A DNA stretch of 64,000 nt, from NCBI GenBank assembly GCA_023459335.1, contig JAEWUO010000036.1, positions 1 through 64,000 of the forward strand. Direction: 5' to 3'. This DNA is from Bacillota bacterium (GTDB lineage: Bacteria; Bacillota; Clostridia; Christensenellales; CAG-138). A model generated the notes under the pieces. The model made no database searches. It saw only the letters and a program-made list of their open reading frames with translations, and was not told the origin of the DNA. Below are positions 41,667-50,575 of the stretch, in pieces. A program made the position numbers and the translations under genes. The number at the start of each line of letters is the position of its first letter. Position 1 is the stretch's first letter.

Positions 41667-41710
41667 CCGGCATCGCCATTACCGGCATTGCCTTAACCAG
41701 CATCGCTATG
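41666..41710 (+). repeat. Three imperfect 15-nt tandem repeats between infB and rbfA
   Basis: ACCGGCATCGCCATT, ACCGGCATTGCCTTA and ACCAGCATCGCTATG lie in tandem, the first sharing its A with the infB stop codon. Function unknown; no reading frame is implied. Confidence 0.7.
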
Positions 41711-41715
41711 ATCGG

Positions 41716-41737
41716 CCGCCCGGCGCGCGCCGGGCGG
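41716..41737 (+). promoter_or_regulatory. 22-nt perfect GC palindrome abutting the rbfA ribosome site
   Basis: A perfect palindrome of 22 nt (arms beginning CCGCCCGGCG) ends directly before AGGAGG of rbfA. In RNA it forms a very stable hairpin without a T-run, so it may control translation or act as a processing site. Confidence 0.6.
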
Positions 41738-41748
41738 AGGAGGACATC

Positions 41749-42108
41749 ATGGGTACGTTTCGTTCGGGACGAATGAACGAAGAAGTCAAAAAAACGATCA
41801 GCGAGATCATCCGCGAGATGAAGGATCCACGAATATCGCCGATGACGACGCTGACGGACGTCGACGTTACCAACGACCTGAAATACGCAAAGATCAAGGT
41901 TTCCGTTTACGACGAGGACGAGCAGAAGCGCGTTTCCAGTGTGGAAGCGCTCAATCACGCGGCGGGGTTTATCGGGCGCGAGCTTGGCGCGCGCATGCGC
42001 ATCCGCGCCGTGCCGAGCATGAAATTTTCGCTGGACCATTCAATCGCGTACAGCGCAAGGATTTCGGAGATCCTCAACGAATTGCACAGGGACGAAGGGA
42101 AGGAGTAA
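41749..42108 (+). CDS. rbfA: Ribosome-binding factor A
   Basis: A 119-residue RbfA with the single KH-like fold: RSGRMNEEVKKTISEIIREM, KDPRISPMTTLTDVDVTNDL and FIGRELGARMRIRAVPSMKF. It helps mature the 30S subunit (16S 5-prime helix). ATG at 41749 follows AGGAGGACATC directly after the 22-nt palindrome. nrnA begins 4 nt after the stop. Confidence 0.96.
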   Translation: MGTFRSGRMNEEVKKTISEIIREMKDPRISPMTTLTDVDVTNDLKYAKIKVSVYDEDEQKRVSSVEALNHAAGFIGRELGARMRIRAVPSMKFSLDHSIAYSARISEILNELHRDEGKE

Positions 42109-42112
42109 CGGC

Positions 42113-43075
42113 ATGCTGCAGGATGCGGTCCGCTTTTTGCGGGCACACGACGATATACTGCTGATCGCGCACGTTTCTCCGGACGGCGACACGCTTGGCA
42201 GCAGCTTCGCGCTCTACGGCGCGATGCTGGAATTCGGCAAGCGCGTGCAGGTGGTCTGCGAGGACCCCGTACCCGCCATCTACCGCTTTCTTCCGTTTTC
42301 CGAACAGCTGATCCCGCCTGAACAGGCGAAACCCGCCGAGGCGGTAGTCTGCATCGACTGCGCGGACCTCGCGCGCACGGGCCGCTGCGAACCGCTGTTC
42401 CGGGCGGCGAAAGCGACGCTGAATATCGACCATCACGGTACGAACGACCGATTCGCCGAAGAAAACTATGTACAGAAGGCGGGCGCGACGGGGGAGCTGA
42501 TCTTCAACGTCATCGCCTGCCTGAAAATCACGCTCAATAAAAATATCGCAAGCTGCCTCTATGCGGCCATCACGACCGACACGGGCAACTTTTCCTATTC
42601 CAATACCACGCCGGACACCATGCGCATCGCGGCGGATATCCTCGATACGGGCATCGACCTGCCATACCTCAACCGATGCCTGTTTCGCACGGTTCCATTT
42701 CACAAGCTCAAGCTGCATGCGCTCGCGGTCGACAACACAAAGCTGTACGAATTCGGGCGAATCGGCATTTCCTGCCTCACGCTGAACGAAATAAAATCCT
42801 GCGGCGCAACGGGCGAAGATACGGAAGGCATCATCGACGCGATAAGGGACATCGACACCGTGGAAGTCGCGGCGCTTTTACGCGAGAGCGAAGACGGCCT
42901 GATCCGCGTGAGCCTGCGGGGCAAGACCTGCGCGGACGTAAGCAGGATCGCAACCCTGTTCGGCGGCGGCGGGCACCGTTTCGCCGCGGGGTGCACGATG
43001 CAGCCGACCATAGAAGCGGCTGCGGAACAAATCCTCGCTTCCGCGAAAGAACTGCTGCTCGGTTCCTGCGGCTGA
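42113..43075 (+). CDS. nrnA: Bifunctional oligoribonuclease / pAp phosphatase, DHH family
   Basis: A 320-residue DHH/DHHA1 protein: HVSPDGDTLGSSFALY (DxD metal site), IDCADLARTG, the DHH motif NIDHHGTND, and the DHHA1 end FGGGGHRFAAGCTM. NrnA degrades nano-RNAs and pAp in Bacillota, replacing Orn. ATG at 42113 follows GGAGTAACGGC. It lies in the rbfA-nrnA-truB order common to Bacillota; truB begins on the second base after the stop. Confidence 0.94.
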   Translation: MLQDAVRFLRAHDDILLIAHVSPDGDTLGSSFALYGAMLEFGKRVQVVCEDPVPAIYRFLPFSEQLIPPEQAKPAEAVVCIDCADLARTGRCEPLFRAAKATLNIDHHGTNDRFAEENYVQKAGATGELIFNVIACLKITLNKNIASCLYAAITTDTGNFSYSNTTPDTMRIAADILDTGIDLPYLNRCLFRTVPFHKLKLHALAVDNTKLYEFGRIGISCLTLNEIKSCGATGEDTEGIIDAIRDIDTVEVAALLRESEDGLIRVSLRGKTCADVSRIATLFGGGGHRFAAGCTMQPTIEAAAEQILASAKELLLGSCG

Positions 43076-43076
43076 T

Positions 43077-43946
43077 ATGGACGGCGTCGTCACCGTACTC
43101 AAACCGCCGGGGATGACGTCGAGCAACGCCGTGTTCGACGTACGGAAAATTTTCTCCGAAAAGCGGGCGGGACATCTCGGCACGCTGGATCCCGCGGCGG
43201 CGGGCGTGCTGCCGGTTTGTCTCGGGCGCGCGACCCGGCTCTTCGACATATTAGTCGATAAGGACAAAGAATATGTATTCGAGGCGGCGTTCGGCGTTCA
43301 AACCGACACGCAGGACGCTTATGGAACCGTGATTTCCCGGGACTCGAAGCGCTTAACGTGCGAGGAACTGCTGAGAGTCCTGCCGGAATTCGTCGGAGAA
43401 CAGGCACAGAAGGCTTCCGTTTACTCCGCGCTGAAGGTGGACGGAAAAAAGATGTACGACCTTGCCCGCGCGGGAGAAGCCGTGGAGCCGAAAACGCGGG
43501 GAATCTGCGTTTACGAGCTGGAACTCGTCGGACAGACGGGTGAAAACCGGTTTTTACTGCGAACGGTTTGCTCTCGAGGCACTTATGTCCGCTCGCTTTG
43601 CGAAAGCATCGCAAGCCGGCTCGGTACCGTCGCGTACGTTCCGTTTCTGCTGCGTACGCGCAGCGGACCGTTTACGATCAGCCGCGCACTTACGATCGCG
43701 GAACTGGACGCGGCGAAAACCGAAGGGACGCTGTTCGATGCGCTTGCCTCCTGTGAGGAAGCGACGTCGTTTCTGCCGGAACTGCGACTGACGGCGGATC
43801 GCGTTGTGCCAACGAAAAACGGCCTGGAAACGAACATGCGCGGCATGGCGGAAGGGCTGGTGCGCGCATATGGCCCGGGAGAATTTCTCGGTATAGGAGA
43901 GGTCAGGCGGGAGCAATTCCGGCTGACGGTTCATCTGTATGGATAG
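43077..43946 (+). CDS. truB: tRNA pseudouridine(55) synthase
   Basis: A 289-residue TruB: VLKPPGMTSSNAVFDVRKIF, then the catalytic Asp in GHLGTLDPAAAGVLPVCLGR, YSALKVDGKKMYDLAR and RTVCSRGTYVRSLCESI. It makes pseudouridine 55 in the T-loop of tRNAs. The ATG at 43077 is one base past the nrnA stop, so the genes are coupled. ribF follows after 54 nt. Confidence 0.96.
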   Translation: MDGVVTVLKPPGMTSSNAVFDVRKIFSEKRAGHLGTLDPAAAGVLPVCLGRATRLFDILVDKDKEYVFEAAFGVQTDTQDAYGTVISRDSKRLTCEELLRVLPEFVGEQAQKASVYSALKVDGKKMYDLARAGEAVEPKTRGICVYELELVGQTGENRFLLRTVCSRGTYVRSLCESIASRLGTVAYVPFLLRTRSGPFTISRALTIAELDAAKTEGTLFDALASCEEATSFLPELRLTADRVVPTKNGLETNMRGMAEGLVRAYGPGEFLGIGEVRREQFRLTVHLYG

Positions 43947-44000
43947 AGCGGTCTCATACCTGCGGCGTTTTGCTGCACTGAGCCGTTGTTATGAGGAATT

Positions 44001-44885
44001 ATGACAGAGAAAATACCCGCCGTCGTCGCGCTCGGCATGTTTGACGGCGTACATCTTGGACACAGAGCGCTCATGGCTCGCCTGACGGACGAAGCGAAAC
44101 GGCTGCGCGCCGTTCCCGCCGTATTTACGTTTTCCAATCATCCGCTTGATGTGCTCGGCGGAAACGTCTCCATGCTCTCCGGGGTCAGAGAGAGAAACCA
44201 GATGCTTCTTGCACTCGGGGCGGAACAGGTGGAGAGCGTTCCCTTTACGCGGGAGCTCGCCGCGCTCAGCACGGAGGAATTCGTCGATCTGCTTGCGGAA
44301 CATTGGGAGATCCGCGCGCTGGTCGTCGGCTACAACTATTCCTGCGGCGCTCGCGGGGCGGGTACACCGGAAACGTTGAAAGAAATCGGTTCCCGCCGCG
44401 GTTTTTCCGTCATCGTCGTATCTCCTGTGTTGTACGAAGGGGAACCGGTGTCCAGCACGCGTATTCGCGAAGCGCTGGAACGCGGGGACGTTGAACTCGC
44501 CCGAAAACTCTTGAGACGCCGTTATACGCTGTGCGGAAAGGTCGTTCAGAATAAGCGCATCGGACGGAGGATCGGCTTTCCAACGGCAAACATCGATCCC
44601 GAACTCAAACGCGTGATCCCGGCGGAAGGAGTGTACGCGACCTATGCGTTCCTGCGCGGCTCCGCTTTTCGCGCGGCGACGAATATCGGCAGCAATCCGA
44701 CCGTGCATGGAGAAAAACTTTCAATCGAAACACATCTGATCGATTTTGACGCGGATATCTATGGAGAAACGCTGACCGTCGCGTTTCGAAAGCGCCTGCG
44801 CGACGAGGAGACATTCGAATCCGTCGATGCGATGAGAGAGCAGATTCGCGCGGATGTGGCGCAGGCGGCCGCGCTGAGAGAATGA
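44001..44885 (+). CDS. ribF: Bifunctional riboflavin kinase / FAD synthetase
   Basis: A 294-residue RibF: nucleotidyltransferase half with ALGMFDGVHLGHRALM, FSNHPLDVL and VVGYNYSCGARGAG, and a C-terminal flavokinase half with KRIGRRIGFPTANID and THLIDFDADIYGE. It turns riboflavin into FMN and FAD. ATG at 44001 follows GAGGAATT. It is the last gene before the rpsO promoter. Confidence 0.95.
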   Translation: MTEKIPAVVALGMFDGVHLGHRALMARLTDEAKRLRAVPAVFTFSNHPLDVLGGNVSMLSGVRERNQMLLALGAEQVESVPFTRELAALSTEEFVDLLAEHWEIRALVVGYNYSCGARGAGTPETLKEIGSRRGFSVIVVSPVLYEGEPVSSTRIREALERGDVELARKLLRRRYTLCGKVVQNKRIGRRIGFPTANIDPELKRVIPAEGVYATYAFLRGSAFRAATNIGSNPTVHGEKLSIETHLIDFDADIYGETLTVAFRKRLRDEETFESVDAMREQIRADVAQAAALRE

Positions 44886-44931
44886 CGCGCGGGCGGTAAG
44901 ATGGCGGAATCGAAGAATCTCAGCGTAAGAG

Positions 44932-44960
44932 TTTACAATGCGCATAGAATGTGCTATCAT
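44932..44960 (+). promoter_or_regulatory. Promoter of rpsO-pnp
   Basis: TTTACA (44932-44937), 17-bp spacer, TATCAT (44955-44960), 90 nt before rpsO. Confidence 0.65.
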
Positions 44961-45050
44961 ATATAAGCATTTTCATCACCGTTTACCGGGATTAGCGACG
45001 CTCCGACGCTTTTCTCAGTTCGCGGGAATAAGAAAAAGGAGAAAGAACCA

Positions 45051-45308
45051 ATGTCTAAACAGGAAACCATCGAAAAATACGCGCTTCACGAGGGGGATAC
45101 CGGTTCGCCGGAAGTGCAGATCGCACTTCTGACCGAACGGATCAACCACTTGAACGAGCACCTCAAGCTGCATACGAAAGATCACCATTCACGCCGCGGG
45201 CTCTTGAAAATGGTCGGTCAGCGCAGAGGGCTTCTGAACTACCTCAAGGAGAAGGACATCGAGCGTTACAGAACGATCGCTGCAAGCCTGAACATCCGTA
45301 TCAAGTAA
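45051..45308 (+). CDS. rpsO: 30S ribosomal protein S15
   Basis: An 85-residue S15, full length: MSKQETIEKYALHEGDTGSP, then QIALLTERINHLNEHLKLHT, then KDHHSRRGLLKMVGQRRGLL, the family signature. It binds the central domain of 16S rRNA. Start ATG follows AAAAGGAGAAAGAACCA. A terminator with partial readthrough lies between it and pnp. Confidence 0.98.
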   Translation: MSKQETIEKYALHEGDTGSPEVQIALLTERINHLNEHLKLHTKDHHSRRGLLKMVGQRRGLLNYLKEKDIERYRTIAASLNIRIK

Positions 45309-45311
45309 AGC

Positions 45312-45340
45312 GAAAGGCGGGGTTGTTCCCGCCTTTCTTT
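45312..45340 (+). terminator. Terminator after rpsO
   Basis: GAAAGGCGGG (45312-45321) pairs with CCCGCCTTTC (45328-45337) around GTTGTT, followed by TTTCTG. A short tail suggests leakiness, letting pnp be reached from the rpsO promoter. Confidence 0.8.
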
Positions 45341-45352
45341 CTGTATACGAAT

Positions 45353-45419
45353 TTGCCGGCAGATTCGCCCGCCGTTGTTTTCGGGCGAGCGGTTCGCTCT
45401 GATTCGGGCGACCCGGCAA
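45353..45419 (+). promoter_or_regulatory. Branched leader structure upstream of pnp
   Basis: An outer stem TTGCCGG (45353-45359) / CCGGCAA (45413-45419) encloses a 7-bp hairpin (TCGCCCG 45365-45371 with CGGGCGA 45382-45388) and a small GCG/CGC hairpin. In E. coli a pnp leader stem cut by RNase III underlies autocontrol; the same role here is inferred only. Confidence 0.45.
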
Positions 45420-45476
45420 GCTGAATATGGTATTAATAAAAAGAAGATAAAGAAGAAGAAGGAGCAAGAACAAATT

Positions 45477-47573
45477 ATGGAAAGAAACTTCCAGATGCAG
45501 CTTGGCGGGCGGACGCTCATCGTCGAAACCGGCAAGTACGCCGAACAGGCGGGCGGAAGCTGCCTCGTCCGCATGGGCGATACGGCGGTGCTGGTCTGCG
45601 CGACGATTGCAAAATCCGCGCGGGACGGCGTGGATTTTCTGCCGCTTTCGGTGGAATATCAGGAGAAACTTTACTCGGTCGGCAAGATTCCAGGCGGATT
45701 TATCAAGCGGGAAGGCAGGCCTACCGACCGTGCGATCTTAAGCTCGCGGCTCATTGACCGTCCGCTGCGTCCGCTGTTTCCCAAGGGATTTTATAACGAC
45801 GTGCAGGTGGTTGCCACCGTTATGTCGGTCGAACAGGACATACAGCCCGAAATCCTCGCGATGATCGGTTCCTCCGCCGCGCTGGCCATCAGCGAAGCGC
45901 CATTTTCGGGTCCGACGGGCTCCGTCGCGGTCGGCATGGTGGACGGAGAGTACGTCATCAATCCCGACGTCGCACAGCGCGAGAAAAGCCGCCTGACCCT
46001 CACGGTCGCCGGGACGAAGGACGCGGTCATGATGGTGGAAGCCGGCGCGAACGAGGTCACAGAGGACGAAATGCTCGGCGCGATCCTATTTGCGCACGAC
46101 GAGATCAAGAAGATCGTATCGTTTATTGCAAGCATCGAAGCCGAAATCGGCAAACAGAAGATGGAGGCGATTGTTTACCACCCCGACGAAGCGCTGGAGG
46201 CGAGAGTTCGCGCCATCGCAACCGACCGGGTCGTCTGGTCGCTGGACACGTTCGAACGTTCCGAGCGCGAAGTTCGCGGCGAACAGGTGAAGGCCGAAAC
46301 GGTGGAAGCGCTCAAGGAAGAATATCCTGAAGGCGGAAAAGACATCGCCGCGGTGCTGTATACCATCACAAAAGAAGTCGTACGCGACAAGATCATCAAT
46401 AAAAAGATCCGCCCGGACGGGCGCGCGCAGGATGAGATCCGCCCCATCTGGAGCGAAGTCGGCATCTTCGGCCGCACGCACGGCAGCGCGGTGTTCACCC
46501 GCGGGCAGACGCAGGTCATGACCATTGCAACCCTCGGCACGATCTCCGAAGCGCAGACGCTCGACGGGCTCACGCTCGAAGAGAGCAAGCGCTATATGCA
46601 CCAGTACAACATGCCGCCGTACAGCACGGGCGAAGCAAAGCCCATGCGCGGCGTCGGACGCCGCGAGATCGGTCACGGCGCGCTCGCGGAGCGCGCACTG
46701 GAGCCGGTGCTGCCCAGCGAAGCGGAGTTTCCGTACTGCATGCGCCTCGTGAGTGAAGTCATCAGTTCGAACGGCTCCACCTCGCAGGCTTCCATCTGCG
46801 CGAGCACGCTGGCGCTGCTGGACGCGGGCGTCCCGATCAAGAAGTCCGTCGCGGGCGTCGCGATGGGCCTCATCAAGGACGATTCGACCGGAAACATCGC
46901 GATTCTCACCGATATTCAGGGCCTTGAGGATTTCCTCGGCGATATGGACTTCAAGGTCGCCGGCACGCGTGACGGCATCACCGCCATCCAGATGGACATC
47001 AAAATCAAGGGCATCAATAAAGAGATTTTAACTCGCGCGCTGGAGCAGGCACGGAAAGGCCGCATGTTCATCCTCGACAAGATGGATGAAACGCTGCGCG
47101 AACCGCGCGCGGAGCTCTCACCCTACGCGCCGCGCATCATCACGTTTACGATCAACCCGGATAAGATCCGCGAGGTCATCGGCAGCGGCGGCAAGACGAT
47201 CAACAAGATCATCGCCGATACCGGCGTGAAGATCGACATCGAGGATGACGGCACGGTCTACATCGCGTCGCCCGATTCGGCTGCGGCGGCGGAAGCCAAG
47301 CGCATCATCGACGGCATCGTCAAGGAAATCGAAGTCGGCGACGTATACCTCGGCACCGTGGTCGGCATCAAGGATTTCGGCGCGTTCATCAACCTCAAGC
47401 CCGGCACGGATGGGCTTCTGCACATTTCCCGCATTGCAAACAAGCGCGTGGAAAAGGTGGAGGACGTGCTGTCCATGGGCGAGCAGGTGCTTGTGCGCGT
47501 GATCGACATCGACCCCAAGACCGGCAAGATCAGCCTGACCCGCAAGGACATGCTGCCGCCGGAAAAGGAATAA
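45477..47573 (+). CDS. pnp: Polyribonucleotide nucleotidyltransferase (PNPase)
   Basis: A 698-residue PNPase: two RNase PH-like domains (GGFIKREGRPTDRAILSSRL in the first; RAQDEIRPIWSEVGIFGRTH in the second), then KH (IREVIGSGGKTINKIIADTG) and S1 (YLGTVVGIKDFGAFINLKPG) domains. It degrades RNA 3-prime to 5-prime with phosphate. ATG at 45477 has AAGGAG about 12 nt upstream, a long spacing; earlier in-frame codons have none. A strong terminator follows. Confidence 0.97.
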   Translation: MERNFQMQLGGRTLIVETGKYAEQAGGSCLVRMGDTAVLVCATIAKSARDGVDFLPLSVEYQEKLYSVGKIPGGFIKREGRPTDRAILSSRLIDRPLRPLFPKGFYNDVQVVATVMSVEQDIQPEILAMIGSSAALAISEAPFSGPTGSVAVGMVDGEYVINPDVAQREKSRLTLTVAGTKDAVMMVEAGANEVTEDEMLGAILFAHDEIKKIVSFIASIEAEIGKQKMEAIVYHPDEALEARVRAIATDRVVWSLDTFERSEREVRGEQVKAETVEALKEEYPEGGKDIAAVLYTITKEVVRDKIINKKIRPDGRAQDEIRPIWSEVGIFGRTHGSAVFTRGQTQVMTIATLGTISEAQTLDGLTLEESKRYMHQYNMPPYSTGEAKPMRGVGRREIGHGALAERALEPVLPSEAEFPYCMRLVSEVISSNGSTSQASICASTLALLDAGVPIKKSVAGVAMGLIKDDSTGNIAILTDIQGLEDFLGDMDFKVAGTRDGITAIQMDIKIKGINKEILTRALEQARKGRMFILDKMDETLREPRAELSPYAPRIITFTINPDKIREVIGSGGKTINKIIADTGVKIDIEDDGTVYIASPDSAAAAEAKRIIDGIVKEIEVGDVYLGTVVGIKDFGAFINLKPGTDGLLHISRIANKRVEKVEDVLSMGEQVLVRVIDIDPKTGKISLTRKDMLPPEKE

Positions 47574-47598
47574 ATGTTACGAGCGACGGACTCACGCG

Positions 47599-47628
47599 GG
47601 GCGCGGCGGCAACGCCGCGCCCTCTTTA
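47599..47628 (+). terminator. Rho-independent terminator after pnp
   Basis: GGGCGCGGCG (47599-47608) pairs with CGCCGCGCCC (47613-47622) around the tetraloop GCAA, followed by TCTTTAT. Confidence 0.85.
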
Positions 47629-47710
47629 TGCGTAACAATAACTCGCTCTGCGTTTTATTTTGTGGTACAATACAGAATCGTCAGCACGCGCGAAAGGGTA
47701 ATTAAAATTC

Positions 47711-48973
47711 ATGATGCGCCAGACTATATTAAAAAACGGCATTCGGCTGATCTATGAGGAGATGGAACACGTCCGCTCCGTCTCCATGGGAGTCTGGGTG
47801 GACACCGGTTCCGTACGGGAAACGCCGGAGAATGCGGGCGCTTCGCACCTGATCGAGCATATGGTGTTCAAAGGGACCGGACGCAGGAACGCGGAGCAGA
47901 TCGCCGTCGAGATGGACGCGGTCGGCGGAAATATCAACGCCTTTACAAGCAAGGAGAGCACCTGCTTTTACGCGAAGGTGCTGGACGAACATCTCGACCT
48001 TGTTTCGGATGTGCTCTCGGATATCGCGTTTCACAGCGTGTTCGACCCGGAAGAACTGAAAAAAGAGCAGGGCGTCGTAGTAGAGGAAATCCTCATGAAC
48101 GAGGACAGCCCGGAAGACCTCGCGGGAGAAGAGAGCAACATGCTCTTCTTCGGCGTGGAGCCGCTGGCGAGTCCCATCCTCGGCACAAAGGAAAGTGTGA
48201 CCGCGTTTACCCGCGAGACGCTGCTTGCGTATAAGAACGAGTTTTACGTACCGAAGAACATCGTCGTTTCCTGTGCTGGACATTTTCGGGAGCAGGCGCT
48301 GATCGATTCCGTGACCCGCTGGTTCGACATTCCGGAAGACGCGCGGACTGCGCAGCCCGGTTTGCAGCGGTATCCGGGCGGCAAGCGGGAAAAGTTCGTC
48401 GAAAAGGATGTGGAGCAGGTGCATATCTGCCTGACGCTGCCCGGCTTTGCGCGGGACGACGCGGGGCAGTATCCGCTCGCGGTGCTCTCCAATATCATTG
48501 GCGGGAGCATGAGCTCGCGCCTGTTTCAAACCATCCGCGAGAAGCTGGGGCTCGCCTACTCGGTATACTCTTATCCGACGAGTTACACAGGCACCGGCAC
48601 GCTTACGCTCTACGCCGGAACGGGCGAAAAGCAGGCGAAGGAAGTGCTCGTCCGCATGATTGAGGAGATCGAACGCGTAAAAAAAGACGGCGTGACGAGA
48701 GAGGAACTGGAGCGCTGCCGCGAGCAGCTCAAGGGCAGCTATCTGCTGAGCATGGAGTCCACGGGCGCGCGCATGAACGCGCTGGGCAAGACGCTGCTGT
48801 TACAAAAGCGTGAATATAACGAACAGGAAACCATCCGCCGGATCGAATGTGTTACAATGGAGGATATCGAGCGGATCACACCGATCTGCCTCGATCTGAA
48901 CAACGCGAGCGCGGCTCTCGTCGGGCGGGTCGAAAAACGCAGGCCGGCGCTGACGGAAGCGCTGCGCCGGTGA
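47711..48973 (+). CDS. M16-family zinc metallopeptidase
   Basis: A 420-residue M16B protease (YmxG/PepR type). The inverted zinc motif HLIEHMVFKG (HxxEH) lies at about residues 46-55, with AFTSKESTCFYAKVLDEHLD and the distal Glu downstream; the C-terminal half carries the partner domain (GLAYSVYSYPTSYTGTGTLT). No signal peptide is seen. In Bacillota it often lies after pnp. ATG at 47711 (or 47714) has GAAAGGG 12 nt upstream. Substrate not known. Confidence 0.92.
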   Translation: MMRQTILKNGIRLIYEEMEHVRSVSMGVWVDTGSVRETPENAGASHLIEHMVFKGTGRRNAEQIAVEMDAVGGNINAFTSKESTCFYAKVLDEHLDLVSDVLSDIAFHSVFDPEELKKEQGVVVEEILMNEDSPEDLAGEESNMLFFGVEPLASPILGTKESVTAFTRETLLAYKNEFYVPKNIVVSCAGHFREQALIDSVTRWFDIPEDARTAQPGLQRYPGGKREKFVEKDVEQVHICLTLPGFARDDAGQYPLAVLSNIIGGSMSSRLFQTIREKLGLAYSVYSYPTSYTGTGTLTLYAGTGEKQAKEVLVRMIEEIERVKKDGVTREELERCREQLKGSYLLSMESTGARMNALGKTLLLQKREYNEQETIRRIECVTMEDIERITPICLDLNNASAALVGRVEKRRPALTEALRR

Positions 48974-49017
48974 GAAATTCAGTTCGCCTCGCTTATATTG
49001 TTTAGGGGGAAACCGCC

Positions 49018-49389
49018 TTGGATAAACTGGACATGATTTTTCAGCTGCAGCAGTCGCTGGACGATGACATCGCTTCGCGCAGGAATCTCGATTTTTCGCG
49101 CGAAGTGTGGCTGCAGAAAGAGGTTCTCGCGATGATCTCCGAGCTTTCGGAGGTGCTCGACGAGGTAAATTTCAAGTGGTGGAAGAACCCCAAACCGATC
49201 GACGACGCGTCGCTCAAGGGCGAGCTCGTCGATATCCTGCATTTCTTTGTGAGCATGTGCCTCAAGAGCGGTATGACGGCGGAGGAGCTCTTCGCGCTCT
49301 ACAAAGCGAAAAACCAGGAGAACTTCGACCGTCAGTACGGCAGGTCGAAGAAACATGGTTACGAAATCGGCGGTGAAACGAATGGCTAA
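49018..49389 (+). CDS. dUTPase/MazG-like all-alpha NTP pyrophosphohydrolase
   Basis: A 123-residue all-helical protein: MIFQLQQSLDDDIASRRNLD, then EVLAMISELSEVLDEVNFKW with the first ExxE metal site and KGELVDILHFFVSMCLKSG with the second E-x2-D site, as in dimeric dUTPases (type 2) and MazG relatives. It probably hydrolyses dUTP or another NTP to a monophosphate and pyrophosphate. TTG start at 49018, with a GGGGGAAA ribosome site. It overlaps the HlyD-like gene by 8 nt. Confidence 0.85.
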   Translation: MDKLDMIFQLQQSLDDDIASRRNLDFSREVWLQKEVLAMISELSEVLDEVNFKWWKNPKPIDDASLKGELVDILHFFVSMCLKSGMTAEELFALYKAKNQENFDRQYGRSKKHGYEIGGETNG

Positions 49390-50575
49390 ATCGCGCATAC
49401 GCCTCAGGGGCCGCTTTTTTCTGATGCTGCTGATTGTGACGGGCATCATCGTGATCGTCGCGGTCGTCGCCAATCTTGTGAAGAAATCCGGCGAGATCGA
49501 ATTCGGCTCGCTTGGCGCGGATCTGGAAGTGAACGCCGCGATCATCCGCGACGAGAAGGTGATCATGTCCGAGCCGTACGAAAAGATTACGTTCGACGTC
49601 GTCGAGGGCGATACGGTCAGCAACGACCAGGTGATCGCGCAGCTTTATAAACGCGGCTATCAGGACGAGACCATGGTGACCCTGTTAAATCTGCAAAAGC
49701 AGATTTACGATTACCAGATTCAGCTTCTTGGCGGACAGGAGCCGCCGGAACTCGCCGAACTCAACAACAGCATCGACTCCGTGGAACTCCAGATCCGCGC
49801 CGTATTGCGCGGGCAGAGCGAGCTGGATATGCTGGATCTCGAGCAGACGCTGAAAGATCTTGAAAGTCAGCGCATCGCACTTTTGAAGACCATTGTTACC
49901 CCCGATACGGCGCTGACCCAGCTTTATAACGATCTGAAAAGCCAGCAGAACGTCATGTCAAGCTGGAAAAGGGACATCAAGAATACATCCGGCACGGGTA
50001 TCGTGAGTTTCTATTTCGACGGATATGAACAGGTGCTCAGCGTCAATAAGCTCTCGACCATCAACTCCGCGCTGGTAAAAACCGTCGTCAACGGCGGGAA
50101 CACCGCGAAAGTCGCGGAGTCGACCAGCGAAGTGCCGCTGTACCGCATCATCAACAACACGCATTGGTTCATCGCGTTCGTTACGAGCGCCACCGAACCG
50201 ATGCGTCTGGCCGAAGGGGAACAGTACAGCGTGCTGTTCAAGGATTATTCCGAGCAGCAGTACACCGCGACCGCGCGCGCAAGCCAGGTCTCCGAAAACG
50301 CGGTCGTCAATATCCTGGAATTTAACACCGACATCGGGAAACTCATCGGCGCCCGCACGGTTGCCGCGACGATCAGCAAGTCCGCGCAGGGTCTCGTCGT
50401 TCCGCTCAAGGCGATCCAGATCATCTCCGGCATGCCGGGCATCAACATCGCTTACGGCGATACGGTGCTGCGCGTCGAGGTGGATATCCTCGCGCAGAAC
50501 GATAACAAGGCGGTCATCCGCGCGCATAACGCCTCGGACAATCTCACCGCGGGAATGAAGTTTTTAAAGCCGTGA
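49382..50575 (+). CDS. HlyD-like membrane fusion protein
   Basis: A 397-residue protein: one N-terminal membrane helix (FFLMLLIVTGIIVIVAVVAN), a lipoyl-like half (YEKITFDVVEGDTVSNDQVI), a predicted coiled coil (about 115-200, LNNSIDSVELQIRAVLRG) and a beta-barrel end (LIGARTVAATISKSAQGLVV). This layout matches adaptor subunits of efflux systems, but no ABC or RND partner is next to it. In Clostridia such genes are often found before yggS-sepF, so a cell-envelope role is plausible. ATG 49382 is chosen; ATG 49355 is an alternative. Confidence 0.8.
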   Translation: MAKSRIRLRGRFFLMLLIVTGIIVIVAVVANLVKKSGEIEFGSLGADLEVNAAIIRDEKVIMSEPYEKITFDVVEGDTVSNDQVIAQLYKRGYQDETMVTLLNLQKQIYDYQIQLLGGQEPPELAELNNSIDSVELQIRAVLRGQSELDMLDLEQTLKDLESQRIALLKTIVTPDTALTQLYNDLKSQQNVMSSWKRDIKNTSGTGIVSFYFDGYEQVLSVNKLSTINSALVKTVVNGGNTAKVAESTSEVPLYRIINNTHWFIAFVTSATEPMRLAEGEQYSVLFKDYSEQQYTATARASQVSENAVVNILEFNTDIGKLIGARTVAATISKSAQGLVVPLKAIQIISGMPGINIAYGDTVLRVEVDILAQNDNKAVIRAHNASDNLTAGMKFLKP

